Assembly (NCBI GenBank): GCA_021299375.1
Contig: JAJTGR010000055.1
Span: forward strand, 1 to 64,000
Reading direction: 5' to 3'
DNA from: Gemmatimonadota bacterium
GTDB taxonomy: Bacteria; Gemmatimonadota; Gemmatimonadetes; Gemmatimonadales; Gemmatimonadaceae
DNA length: 64,000 nt
Each line of letters opens with the position of its first letter. Position 1 is the first letter of the stretch. Positions 34,153-42,352 of this stretch are shown here, piece by piece. Both the position numbers and the translations under genes were made by a program. Under the pieces are notes generated by a model that saw nothing but the letters and a program-made list of their open reading frames with translations, did no database searches and had not been told where the DNA came from.

Positions 34153-36552
34153 TCATTGCAGCCGGAAGAGATAACTCAGCTTGGCAAAGAACACGTCGCT
34201 CGCGCGCTGCAGCGTACGTGAGCCATTGGGCTGATCGGCGCGCAGCTGGTCGCCATAGCCGACGAACACCACCGTCCCGGGCGTCGGGAGATACGAGAAC
34301 AGCACGTCCAGCCGCACGCGTGTGCGCTCGAAGGCGGCGGCGCGCCGGAGGCTGCCGTCGCGCTGCCTCAGGTAGATGGGGAGCTCGGTGCGGGAGTCGT
34401 CGCGCAGGGAGTCCTGCTGCACGATCGAGTACTCGCCGATGACGCGAATGAACATCTGGCGGTTGAGCTGGTACTCCGAGCGAAGGCGGGGGGTGTTGCG
34501 CAGGAGTACGCGTGAGCCGTCGGTCTTGCGGTTGAATTGGTCGTAGGCCCACGTTCCCGACAGACGCAGCTGCGCCGTGGGGCGAAGCGTGAGCGTCAGG
34601 CTCGCGATGATGATGTCGGCCGAGCTCCACTCCTGGAAGTTCTCATCCTGCCCCCACGCCACGAACGTGGAGGCGCTGAAGCGCTTGAACTCCGGGGTGC
34701 CGATGGACGCCACCCAGTCGTAGTTCGGCAGCCGCGGTGTACCGGTGTAGGACGCGGTGTCCACGCGCCCCCCGCCGGCCGGCTTGAGCAGCACGTAGTT
34801 GGCGTAGAGGTCGCGATCGTAGCCGAACTCCTCGCGCAGCCACTGGCCACCCACCTGCCAGCCGCCGCGCAACCGGGCGTTCAGGCGCAGGTGCAGCTTG
34901 ACGTCCTGGGCCGCACGGCGATTGACCAGATCGTCATAGCGGTAGCGCGCGTCGGTGTAGAGCTCGGGGCTGACGACCTCGACGAGCGAGCCGGGTGTCG
35001 CGAAGCGGTTCCATCGATGTGTCGCCGAGAGTTGGGACACGCCCGTGCGGGCGATGAAGCCGCTTTGTGCATCGAAACCGGGCGCAATGCCGTTGAACAC
35101 GTAGCGCGAGTAGAAGGCCCGACCATTGCGCGCCAGCTGCACGTCCCACAGCGGGGCGCGCTGCACCGTGCCATCGCGCTGGGTGAAGCTGCTCGCTCCC
35201 TGCGCCTGCAGGCTGTACACCCCGCGCACGAGGCGGCCGTCCAGCCCCAGCACACGATTCCAGTCGGCTCCTTCGGCCTTGTCGGTGTAGACCAGCCCAA
35301 GGCGGCTCTGGGTGCCGAGGTCGCGCTGCAGGCGCAGGATGTTGAAGATCGGCGTCTGCGTACCGCTCGCCGAGGCTTCGCGGTTGTCGATGGCCGACAG
35401 CACACCGATGTCGAACCCCTGATACTTGCCCGTGAGCTTGGTGGCGAACTGCGGCTGCGAGATGCGCCGAGTATAGATCAGGCGATTGGGGGTGGTGAAC
35501 TGCTCCTGACTCTCGAGAAAGAACGGGCGCCGTTCGGGAAAGAACACCGCGTTGCGCGGATCGGCGGCGAACTGCGTGGCGTCCGCTTCGACCTGCGAGA
35601 AATCCGGATTGACCGTGCCCGAGAGCGTGAGGTTGCTGGTGATGCCCCAGCGGGCGCTGCCGCCGACATCCGGACGCTGGGTGGTGTAGCGCCAGTCGGG
35701 TGTCGCGGCGTTCGGCGCGCCGGTGGCACTCGACGTGAGGGTGGGAATGAGGTCGACGGTGAGGCCGCGCTTCAGCTCGCGCAGGCCACCGAGGGTCCCC
35801 GATTGCGCGAGAAAGCTCGCGCTGGCGCGCTTGGCTGGCGTCCACGTCTGTTCGTGACCGGTCGCTTGCACCGTGCGCACGACGTTGAATTGCCAGGTTT
35901 GCACGTCACCCGCGCGGTAGCGCAGGCTCTTGAAGGGAATGGCAAGCTCGACCTCGTAGCCGGTCTCGGTGAGGCGTCCCTTCGATTGCCAGACATAGTC
36001 CGGTGCAAGGTCGGCACTTTCCCTCGCGCGCGCGGTGCCGCCGGAAAAACCGCCACCCTGGGCGGCGCCCGTCTCGGTGAGCACACCATCGCTCTGAATG
36101 CCGAAGGGGTTGACGGCAAACACCATGGCCTGCCGGCTGTCGTTGTACGTGCCAAGAAAGAGCTGGATGTTGTCGTCCTGACTGATGCGGTCGCGATCGG
36201 CCAGCGTCGCGCGCACGGAACCCGGTGGGGCGAAGGCCCGGATCCCGACGTGGAGTGCCGTGCCGCTGTACCATACCAGCACTTCCGTACTGTCCTGGGC
36301 GGTCACGCCATCGGTGGGGAAGAACTGCGAGAATCCCGTCAACACGGCCGCGCTGCGCCAGGTGGGCTCCTCGAGCCGACCATCCACGGTGGGCGCGTCC
36401 TCAGCCCGAGGCAGGGCAACCGCCAGACTCCCACCGCGTCCATCGTAAACGCCGGATCGTGTCGGCGCGGCCGATCGCGCGCCCGCTCCGGAAGCGGTGG
36501 GGATGGGGCGCACGGGTTGCAGCAGCGCCAGGAGTAACAGGGAGGTCACCAC
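34153..36552 (-). CDS. DUF5916-type protein with CBM9-like N-terminal domain and outer-membrane beta-barrel
   Basis: 799 aa with a signal peptide (SLLLLALLQPVRP) from a GTG start. The N-terminal 200 residues match the CBM9-like domain of DUF5916 proteins (PTVDGRLEEPTWRSAAVLTGFSQFFP, LGTYNDSRQAMVFAVNPFG, YEVELAIPFKSLRYR). The block VFFPERRPFFLESQEQF is highly typical of this family. The remaining 500 residues alternate in beta-strand fashion and end in SYLFRLQ with a penultimate aromatic cluster, suggesting an outer-membrane barrel of about 20 strands. The function is unknown; ligand uptake or binding is a guess from the carbohydrate-module similarity. It is transcribed alone. Confidence 0.87.
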   Translation of the reverse strand: MVTSLLLLALLQPVRPIPTASGAGARSAAPTRSGVYDGRGGSLAVALPRAEDAPTVDGRLEEPTWRSAAVLTGFSQFFPTDGVTAQDSTEVLVWYSGTALHVGIRAFAPPGSVRATLADRDRISQDDNIQLFLGTYNDSRQAMVFAVNPFGIQSDGVLTETGAAQGGGFSGGTARARESADLAPDYVWQSKGRLTETGYEVELAIPFKSLRYRAGDVQTWQFNVVRTVQATGHEQTWTPAKRASASFLAQSGTLGGLRELKRGLTVDLIPTLTSSATGAPNAATPDWRYTTQRPDVGGSARWGITSNLTLSGTVNPDFSQVEADATQFAADPRNAVFFPERRPFFLESQEQFTTPNRLIYTRRISQPQFATKLTGKYQGFDIGVLSAIDNREASASGTQTPIFNILRLQRDLGTQSRLGLVYTDKAEGADWNRVLGLDGRLVRGVYSLQAQGASSFTQRDGTVQRAPLWDVQLARNGRAFYSRYVFNGIAPGFDAQSGFIARTGVSQLSATHRWNRFATPGSLVEVVSPELYTDARYRYDDLVNRRAAQDVKLHLRLNARLRGGWQVGGQWLREEFGYDRDLYANYVLLKPAGGGRVDTASYTGTPRLPNYDWVASIGTPEFKRFSASTFVAWGQDENFQEWSSADIIIASLTLTLRPTAQLRLSGTWAYDQFNRKTDGSRVLLRNTPRLRSEYQLNRQMFIRVIGEYSIVQQDSLRDDSRTELPIYLRQRDGSLRRAAAFERTRVRLDVLFSYLPTPGTVVFVGYGDQLRADQPNGSRTLQRASDVFFAKLSYLFRLQ

Positions 36553-36762
36553 AGCAGCGGGGGTGAGGGGGAATGCGTACCTTACGCGCGCGGGGTGCCG
36601 GCCGCTGATCGGGAGGTCCCCACGGCCGCGCCACCTTGGCTAGGGCCGCTTGCTCGCTGTCACGTAGCGTGAACCTCTCCCCATGGCCACGTTACGGATC
36701 GAAGTGTCAACCGTCACAAAGTGGAGCGGTTCAGCATTTCACGTCCACCGGCCGACCTGCGT

Positions 36763-37446
36763 ATGGCCTACCTTCGTTGCACTGAGTGCGGATCCAAGGC
36801 GCTCATCGCGGCTTCCCAGTGCCCGCGGTGTGCGCACCCCTTTGCGTTGCATGATGCGCGCGGCAACCGGGTGAAGCTCACGCGTTGCCGCGGCTGCGGC
36901 ATCATGCATCGTTTCGACGCGTCGTGCCACTGGTGTGGGCCGCTGGCGCCACGATTCCGGGTGTCGCCGCAGCTGGTGCGCGGCGCGGCGGTACTGGCGC
37001 TGGTCGCCGGCGCGGCCGCCGGTGTCTGGCGCACGGGCCCTGCGCTGGAGTCGGCTGCTGACGGCATCGCCAGGGAGTGGTCGACCGCCAGCACACTGCC
37101 GATGGCGGTGGCCCAGCGCGACGTGGCAGGGAGTGCCCCACGCTCGGCGACTGTGGCCGATGCGCCGACGGCGTCAGACACCCTGAGCTACGCCGCCGCT
37201 GCGAACGGAGCGTTGATTGCATCCAGCGACAGTATCGAGTGGACTCCGGCCGTGGCACGCACGTGGGTGAACGTACGCGCGGATGCGAGCCGGGGCGGGG
37301 AAGTGGTCGGTGTCATCAAGCCGGCATCACGCGCCATGCTGGGCACCGACCGGGCCGGCTGGCGTCAGGTCCGTTCTACCGACGTGAGTGGCTGGGTCGA
37401 TCCGCGCCTCTTCGAGCCGGACAGCCTGCGTACGCGCGGTGAGTGA
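36763..37446 (+). CDS. Zinc-ribbon, transmembrane and SH3-domain protein
   Basis: About 227 aa. Two zinc ribbons at the N-terminus use CTEC with CPRC and CRGC with CHWC. A transmembrane helix (VRGAAVLALVAGAAAGVW) and a 95-residue linker precede a C-terminal SH3-like domain (WVNVRADASRGGEVVGVIKPASRAMLG, WRQVRSTDVSGWVDPRLF). The ribbons should be cytosolic and the SH3 domain periplasmic, where such domains bind peptidoglycan. No exact family is known to me. The ATG is chosen because the ribbon begins there. The downstream gspG start overlaps its end. Confidence 0.78.
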   Translation: MAYLRCTECGSKALIAASQCPRCAHPFALHDARGNRVKLTRCRGCGIMHRFDASCHWCGPLAPRFRVSPQLVRGAAVLALVAGAAAGVWRTGPALESAADGIAREWSTASTLPMAVAQRDVAGSAPRSATVADAPTASDTLSYAAAANGALIASSDSIEWTPAVARTWVNVRADASRGGEVVGVIKPASRAMLGTDRAGWRQVRSTDVSGWVDPRLFEPDSLRTRGE

Positions 37447-37879
37447 GCGGCCCCGTGGCGCATCGCGCCGGGGGTTCACGCTGCTCGAGGTACTCGTGGT
37501 GATCGTGGTCATCGCGGTGCTGGCGACCTTCGTCGCGCCGAATCTCTTCCGGAACGTTGACGACGCCAAGGTGGCGACCGCGCGGGCGCAGATCGAGAGC
37601 CTCGCCACGGCGCTCGATACCTACCGTCTCGACAACGGGCGGTACCCCACGACCGCGCAGGGACTCGGCGCCCTGTGGCAGAAGCCGATGATCGACCCGC
37701 CGGCCAATTGGACCGAGCCCTACGTGCGGAAGGCCGTCCCGGACGACCCGTGGGGACGTCCCTATGTGTACGAAGCCCCCGGGCGGGTGAATCCGACCGG
37801 CTTTGACCTGCTGTCCTACGGGGCCGACGGGAAACCAGGCGGGGAGGGCGACAATGCGGATATCCTCAGCTGGAAGTAG
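37439..37879 (+). CDS. gspG: Type II secretion major pseudopilin GspG
   Basis: A 146-aa pseudopilin. The prepilin-peptidase site is RRG|FTLLEVLVV with the conserved Glu at +5, followed by a hydrophobic helix (VIVVIAVLATFVAP). The globular part has the GspG signature: LDTYRLDNGRYPTTAQGLGAL, DPWGRPYVYEAPG, FDLLSYGADGKPGGEGDNADI. In complete systems this protein forms the pseudopilus that pushes substrates through the outer-membrane secretin. No other secretion gene is nearby, so it is an orphan in this window. The GTG start overlaps the end of the SH3 gene (GTGAGTGA). Confidence 0.93.
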   Translation: MSERPRGASRRGFTLLEVLVVIVVIAVLATFVAPNLFRNVDDAKVATARAQIESLATALDTYRLDNGRYPTTAQGLGALWQKPMIDPPANWTEPYVRKAVPDDPWGRPYVYEAPGRVNPTGFDLLSYGADGKPGGEGDNADILSWK

Positions 37880-37884
37880 GCGGA

Positions 37885-37910
37885 CCGGGGATCCCGTCAG
37901 GGATCACCGG
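37885..37910 (+). terminator. Hairpin after gspG
   Basis: CCGG-G-GATCCC pairs with GGGATC-A-CCGG around a GTCA loop, ten base pairs with one mismatch, six bases after the stop. Downstream ACGTTATTGT has few T residues, so termination may be weak or factor-aided. Confidence 0.5.
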
Positions 37911-38029
37911 ACGTTATTGTAGGGAGCGGAGGATCGAACTCCGCGGGTTTCCCGATGTCGATCGTGAAACCTACCAGCAAATGTCTGTGTAGTATGCGGG
38001 AAATCTCTTGTACGCTTGCCTGACCTGCC

Positions 38030-38512
38030 ATGATTTCTGCGACTGCCGAACACGCCTTGCGTGCTGTGTTGTTTCTTGCTCGTCATGAGAGCACCCATGC
38101 CCTGTCGGCCGATGCCATCGCCGCAGAACTCGGGGCCCCGCGCAACTACCTCGCCAAGACGCTGAACGCGCTCGCCAAGGCCGGCATTGTGTACAGCGCG
38201 CGTGGTGCCGCCGGTGGCTTCACGCTGGCCATCGCACCCGACACGCTGACGCTCGCACGCGTCATCAGCCCATTCCGCGATCACGCGCGGGCGCCGGCGT
38301 GCCTCCTGAAGAGCCGCCCCTGCGATCTGGTCAACCCGTGTGCCGTGCATCGGCGCTGGACGTCCATCGTGGGGCATGCGTCCTCGAAGTTCGAGACGAC
38401 GACGGTGGCCGACCTGCTGCATGAGGTGCCGGTCGAACGGCATCCGCCCTCGGTGATGCTGCCCACGGGGCAGGACGACGGCACGGCTCCTCGGCCACCG
38501 CGCTTCGCCTAG
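38030..38512 (+). CDS. Rrf2-family transcriptional regulator with cysteine cluster
   Basis: A 160-aa winged-helix regulator: MISATAEHALRAVLFLARH, then the recognition helix (ELGAPRNYLAKTLNALAKAGIV) and the wing (SARGAAGGFTLA). Three cysteines in the loop CLLKSRPCDLVNPC are in the position where IscR, NsrR and similar proteins hold a [2Fe-2S] or [4Fe-4S] cluster, so redox, iron or nitric-oxide sensing is likely. Its targets are unknown. It is transcribed alone in front of gluQ. The upstream region is AT-richer than its surroundings, but no confident operator could be picked. Confidence 0.92.
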   Translation: MISATAEHALRAVLFLARHESTHALSADAIAAELGAPRNYLAKTLNALAKAGIVYSARGAAGGFTLAIAPDTLTLARVISPFRDHARAPACLLKSRPCDLVNPCAVHRRWTSIVGHASSKFETTTVADLLHEVPVERHPPSVMLPTGQDDGTAPRPPRFA

Positions 38513-38563
38513 CGGCGCGTCGCCGCCTGTTGAAGCGCGCGATGCGGGCGGCTAGCGTCCGGC

Positions 38564-39505
38564 ATGGCTGCAAGGTCCGATTGGCGCTCCCGGATGGTTG
38601 AGGGCCTTCCGCACGATGGCTGGCGCACCCGATTCGCGCCAGCCCCGACGGGCTTTCTGCATCTCGGACATCTGGTGAATGCGCTGCACGTCTGGGGGAT
38701 CGCCCGGGCCTATGGTGGTCAGGTGGTCCTGCGCCTTGAAGATCATGACCGGACGCGCTGGCGCCCCGAGTACGAGGCGGCTCTGCTCGAGGATCTGGAC
38801 TGGCTCGGTCTCGTCCCGGACATGTGGCCGACTCCGTCGTTCCGCGCCGATGCGGTGGGCCATCCGGCGCGCCAGTCCAATCAAACGGCCCGCTATGCGG
38901 CGGCCCTCGTCTCGCTCGAGACGCGGGCCGCGGTGTATGCCTGCCGTTGCACCCGGCGCGACATCGCGATGGCGGTGCCGCATGCCCCCGGCGTGGAGCC
39001 GCGCTACCCGGGCACGTGTCGGACCGCCAACGTACCGCCGGGGGACACCTTCGCGCGCCGCGTGACGCTGGCCCCGGCATCGTTCACGTTCACCGATCTG
39101 CGCCTCGGGCCCCTGACGCAGGCGCCGTGGCAGCAGTGTGGCGATGTACTGGTGCGCGATCGGCACGACCAGTGGACCTACCAGTTCGCGGTGGTCGTCG
39201 ACGACATGACACACGGCATCGATCTGGTCATCCGCGGCGAGGATCTGCTCGCCAGCACCGGGCGGCAGCTGCAGCTCGGGTCGCTGCTCGGGCGCGAGGT
39301 GCCGCCGACGTTCCTGCATCACATGCTGCTCGTGCACGCCGATGGCAGCAAGCTGAGCAAGGCCCGGCACGACACCGCCATTCGCGAGTTGCGGGCGGCT
39401 GGAGCGACGGCCTCCGAGCTGTTCGGTGTCGCGGCGGCGAGGGCCGGGCTGCATGAAACGCCCCGACCCTTGCCGGTCGAGGCGCTGCCCGAACTGTTCC
39501 GGTAG
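38564..39505 (+). CDS. gluQ: Glutamyl-Q tRNA(Asp) synthetase
   Basis: A 313-aa paralogue of the GluRS catalytic core, without the anticodon-binding domain. The class I signature is RFAPAPTGFLHLGHLVNAL, with LRLEDHDRTRW next, then YACRCTRRDI and RYPGTCR for the zinc-binding region and the KMSKS-like loop ADGSKLSKARHD. It attaches glutamate to queuosine at position 34 of tRNA-Asp. At 313 aa it is close to the family length. No queuosine-synthesis gene is nearby. Confidence 0.93.
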   Translation: MAARSDWRSRMVEGLPHDGWRTRFAPAPTGFLHLGHLVNALHVWGIARAYGGQVVLRLEDHDRTRWRPEYEAALLEDLDWLGLVPDMWPTPSFRADAVGHPARQSNQTARYAAALVSLETRAAVYACRCTRRDIAMAVPHAPGVEPRYPGTCRTANVPPGDTFARRVTLAPASFTFTDLRLGPLTQAPWQQCGDVLVRDRHDQWTYQFAVVVDDMTHGIDLVIRGEDLLASTGRQLQLGSLLGREVPPTFLHHMLLVHADGSKLSKARHDTAIRELRAAGATASELFGVAAARAGLHETPRPLPVEALPELFR

Positions 39506-39509
39506 CCGA

Positions 39510-40838
39510 CTACTTCACGCCGAGCAGGCCAAGGACCACCAGCAGCACATATTGCGGGCCCTTGAAGCCGTCGGTGCGGTCGTCGTAGCTCTCGTCGAGT
39601 GAGTGGGCGCCGCGCCCCACGCCACCGCCATCGAGCGTCACAGCAGGCCGGCCCAGGTTCATGGGCACGTTGGCGTCGGTGCTCGAGGTGGTGAGCGGGG
39701 TGTAGATGTTCATCGTGCGGGCTGCCGCGAGCGACGTGCGCACGATGAGGGCCGTGTCCGGCGTGGCGCCGGCGGGGCGGATGCCGATCGTGTCGATCAC
39801 GACATTGAGCGCGGCATTGCTCTTCGGCCAGCGCGCCTTCTCCTCCTGGACAGCCTCCCGCAGCGCCTTCTGCAGGCGGACATCGATCTCGGCCAGCGCT
39901 GCGGCGGACTCGCTGCGCAGGTCGATTTCCATGGTCGCCTCGAAGGGGATGGAGTTGACCGAGGTGCCCCCGGACACCACGCCGACGTTGAACGTCACCT
40001 TCGGCTTGGTACTGGCTTCGAGGTCGGCGATCTTCGCGATGGCACGCCCCATGGCGTGCATCGGGTTGGGCATGCCGAAGGCGCCGTAGCTGTGTCCGCC
40101 GGGCCCCTTGTAGTGCACACGATAGCGGTTGCTGCCAACGCCGCCGTTGGTGATGCCGTACCCCGTGCCATCGACCGAGATGAACAGGTCGATGGAATCC
40201 TTGAGCGGACCGCTGAACAGCGCGCGCGTTCCGCGCAGGTTGCCGGGGCCTTCCTCGCCGACGTTGCCCACCACCAGCAGCCGGCCGGCAAACGGCACCT
40301 TGTGCGTGATGACCTGCTTCGCGACGGCCAGGACCACGGCCAGGCCGCGGCAGTCGTCGCCGATGCCGGGGCCGATGAGCTTCGTGCCGTCCCGCTTCAC
40401 GGAAACATCGGTGCCTTCGGGAAAGACCGTGTCGAGGTGTCCGGCCAGCAGCAGCGTGGGACCAGGGCGCACCCCCTTGATCTCACCGATGACGTTGCCT
40501 TCGCCATCGAGGCGCACATGCTGCACACCGAGGGCCCTGAGCCTCTCCCGGTATGCGGCGGCGCGGGCCTGCTCCTTGAACGGCGGCGCCGGGATCTGAC
40601 AGAGCCCCACCTGCTGGTCGAGCGTCCACGCATTGTCCTGCTGCAGGGCGGCGAAGGCCGCCTTCACGGCGGGGTGTGTCGCCAGCCGGTCGACCGAGGC
40701 TTCGAGGGGGGTCGGCCTGCCGGTGGACCGGGGCGCTTGCTGGGCGCCCACACCGACAGGCAGGAAAGGGGCTGCGCACAGGGCCGCGAGTCCCGGGATC
40801 GCCATCGCGGCCCGGTGGACGAGTACTGCAGAACGCAT
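39510..40838 (-). CDS. Secreted M20-family metallopeptidase
   Basis: A 442-aa protein with a signal peptide (AAMAIPGLAALCAAPFLPVGVGAQ). M20 motifs: LLLAGHLDTVFPEG, IGPGIGDDCRGLAVVL, VVGNVGEEGPGNLRG (Glu pair), YKGPGGHSYGAFG for the dimerisation part, and the final liganding His in GRGAHSLDESYDDRTDG. It resembles PepT/CPG2-like aminotripeptidases and acylaminoacid deacylases. It starts five bases after the second Rieske gene, so it may be co-transcribed with the redox operon, though a functional link is not evident. Confidence 0.9.
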   Translation of the reverse strand: MRSAVLVHRAAMAIPGLAALCAAPFLPVGVGAQQAPRSTGRPTPLEASVDRLATHPAVKAAFAALQQDNAWTLDQQVGLCQIPAPPFKEQARAAAYRERLRALGVQHVRLDGEGNVIGEIKGVRPGPTLLLAGHLDTVFPEGTDVSVKRDGTKLIGPGIGDDCRGLAVVLAVAKQVITHKVPFAGRLLVVGNVGEEGPGNLRGTRALFSGPLKDSIDLFISVDGTGYGITNGGVGSNRYRVHYKGPGGHSYGAFGMPNPMHAMGRAIAKIADLEASTKPKVTFNVGVVSGGTSVNSIPFEATMEIDLRSESAAALAEIDVRLQKALREAVQEEKARWPKSNAALNVVIDTIGIRPAGATPDTALIVRTSLAAARTMNIYTPLTTSSTDANVPMNLGRPAVTLDGGGVGRGAHSLDESYDDRTDGFKGPQYVLLVVLGLLGVK

Positions 40839-40843
40839 GGCGG

Positions 40844-41284
40844 TCAGGTGGAGATCGTGATGGTGCCGGCAGACGCGTTTGAACTCACCGTGAGTTCGAA
40901 CAGCCTCGAGGTGCGCTCACCGCCGGTCCAGGCACCCGTGCCGTTGAACGTTGCACCATGATTGGGACAACGGAAGCCCGAGCCGCTAATCGCGATGACG
41001 GTACCCTGGTGCGGACAGATCATCGAGAAGGCGCGATACGAACTCTCGGTGGCCCGCACCAGGGCGACGGGAGCCGAGATGCCTTGCACCCGGGCAATGC
41101 CGCCCACGACAGCAAGGGCCAGATAGTCCCCCGGGCGCACCGTGACGTTCACCTGACCGAGGCCGGTCGGTTCGCTGCTGTCCGACCCGCAGGCGGCGAG
41201 GAACGAGGAGACGGCCGCCAGGGAGCCGAGGGCCAGGAACTGGCGGCGGGTGCAGTCGAGACAGCCAGAAGGTGTCGAGGTCAT
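40844..41284 (-). CDS. Rieske [2Fe-2S] protein, Tat-exported lipoprotein
   Basis: A 146-aa protein. TRRQFLALGSLAAVSSFLAACGS combines a twin-arginine signal with a lipobox (LAAC), so it should be a folded, membrane-anchored lipoprotein. The cluster-binding motifs are MICPHQGT and FRCPNHGA, each providing one Cys and one His. The fold fits a small stand-alone Rieske domain. Its ATG overlaps the stop of the first Rieske gene (ATGA), so the two are co-translated. It should pass electrons outside the inner membrane; its partners are probably the two membrane proteins upstream. Confidence 0.9.
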   Translation of the reverse strand: MTSTPSGCLDCTRRQFLALGSLAAVSSFLAACGSDSSEPTGLGQVNVTVRPGDYLALAVVGGIARVQGISAPVALVRATESSYRAFSMICPHQGTVIAISGSGFRCPNHGATFNGTGAWTGGERTSRLFELTVSSNASAGTITIST

Positions 41285-41784
41285 GTGAGGGTAACCTTGG
41301 CGGCAGCCCACCCCGCCGGATCGGTGTCACTTTCGAAGGCCACGGCCGGATCGACCACCAGCACGTCGCCTTCACGTACGATCTGCAGCCGGTCCATGTT
41401 GCGCGTGGCCCGCCCACTCACGAAGGTCCCGTTGGGCTGGTACTTGGACTTATGGCGCGGACACTGGAAGCCGGCGTTCTTCGGCATCACCCGCAGGGCC
41501 GTGTTCTGATGCGGACAGGAGAGGGCGAAGGCGAACACGCTGCCGGCCGCCCGGCACAGGATCACTTCGTTCCTGCTGTCGATCGAGACGCCATCGGCGG
41601 CGGGCAGCGGATAGCGAATGGTCCGCCCACCGGCGGGTGATTCCAGCGCCGCCAGCAGCTGGGCCGGCGCTGCCACGGAGAGGCCGGCGATGGCGGACGC
41701 GGCGACCACCGCCTGACGCAGGAAGTCGCGACGGGCAGAGCACCCCGTGCAGGCGGGCTCGCGGTCGGGGGTCATGGATGTCAT
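41281..41784 (-). CDS. Rieske [2Fe-2S] protein, Tat-exported
   Basis: A 167-aa protein. The Tat signal is SARRDFLRQAVVAASAIAGLS; there is no lipobox, but a Cys pair (CTGC) precedes the RR. Cluster motifs are LSCPHQNT and FQCPRHKSKY. The AGWAAAKVTLT end and overall length fit a periplasmic Rieske ferredoxin-like protein. It begins 28 bases after the second membrane-protein gene and overlaps the next Rieske gene. An ATG at 41775 is the alternative start. It differs enough from its neighbour that the two are not a recent duplication. Confidence 0.9.
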   Translation of the reverse strand: MTSMTPDREPACTGCSARRDFLRQAVVAASAIAGLSVAAPAQLLAALESPAGGRTIRYPLPAADGVSIDSRNEVILCRAAGSVFAFALSCPHQNTALRVMPKNAGFQCPRHKSKYQPNGTFVSGRATRNMDRLQIVREGDVLVVDPAVAFESDTDPAGWAAAKVTLT

Positions 41785-41812
41785 GGGAAACCCTGGAGTG
41801 GCAGGAGAAGCA

Positions 41813-42346
41813 TCAGCTGTTCGCGACCAGCACACCGAGCAGCATGATCACGAACCACCCGGCCAGACTGCCCCACGCCCCTCGACGCAGGGTGTTCCAC
41901 GCCGTCGTCATGGCCGGTGTGACGGCTGGTGGCCGTTCGGGTGTGTCGGTGACGGGCTGTACCATGGCGAGGACACGGGACTCGGTACGGCGCATCACGC
42001 TGCCATTGGCCAGCAGGCCAGCGAACGCCGCCATCTTCACCCAGAACACCGGTTGCGTACTGAAGGTCCCGAGATCGGCTGCCGCCAACGCCAGTCCGCT
42101 GACGACGATGACCGCCAGCGAGCCGATCACGACCCCATGAGCGCCGCGCAGTTGGTCGGCCGTCGCGAGCAGGGCCTGCGGATCGGCGATCGTGGTGCGC
42201 AGCACTTGCCGATCGGTGCCAATGGCAATCCCGCCGCCGCCCAGGATCGCGAGCAGATGCATGGCGATCGTCGCGGTCGGCAGCACACCGCTGGCGGCGT
42301 AGTAGTCGGCCCACGGTTGCAGCAGGGTGGTGAGAGTGTCGAGCAT
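41813..42346 (-). CDS. Small four-helix membrane protein with two membrane histidines
   Basis: A 177-aa protein with four hydrophobic helices (about residues 22-42, 70-90, 99-117 and 157-175). Helix 1 carries H30 (IAMHLLAILGG) and helix 2 begins at H70 (RGAHGVVIGSLAV). No family is recognised. Two membrane His could ligate a heme b, though no classical cytochrome motif is seen. It sits between the four-His membrane protein, six bases upstream, and the Rieske genes, so a shared electron-transfer complex is the simplest reading. Alternatively it is a plain structural subunit. Confidence 0.72.
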   Translation of the reverse strand: MLDTLTTLLQPWADYYAASGVLPTATIAMHLLAILGGGGIAIGTDRQVLRTTIADPQALLATADQLRGAHGVVIGSLAVIVVSGLALAAADLGTFSTQPVFWVKMAAFAGLLANGSVMRRTESRVLAMVQPVTDTPERPPAVTPAMTTAWNTLRRGAWGSLAGWFVIMLLGVLVANS

Positions 42347-42352
42347 GGGCGC

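Noticed and set aside
34537-36537. 666-codon plus-strand frame opposite the DUF5916 gene
   Set aside because: No family motif; the minus-strand protein has consistent signal peptide, CBM9-like and barrel features over the same DNA.
37439-37879. Type II secretion or type IV pilus locus
   Set aside because: A single GspG pseudopilin is present without secretin, ATPase, platform protein or prepilin peptidase.
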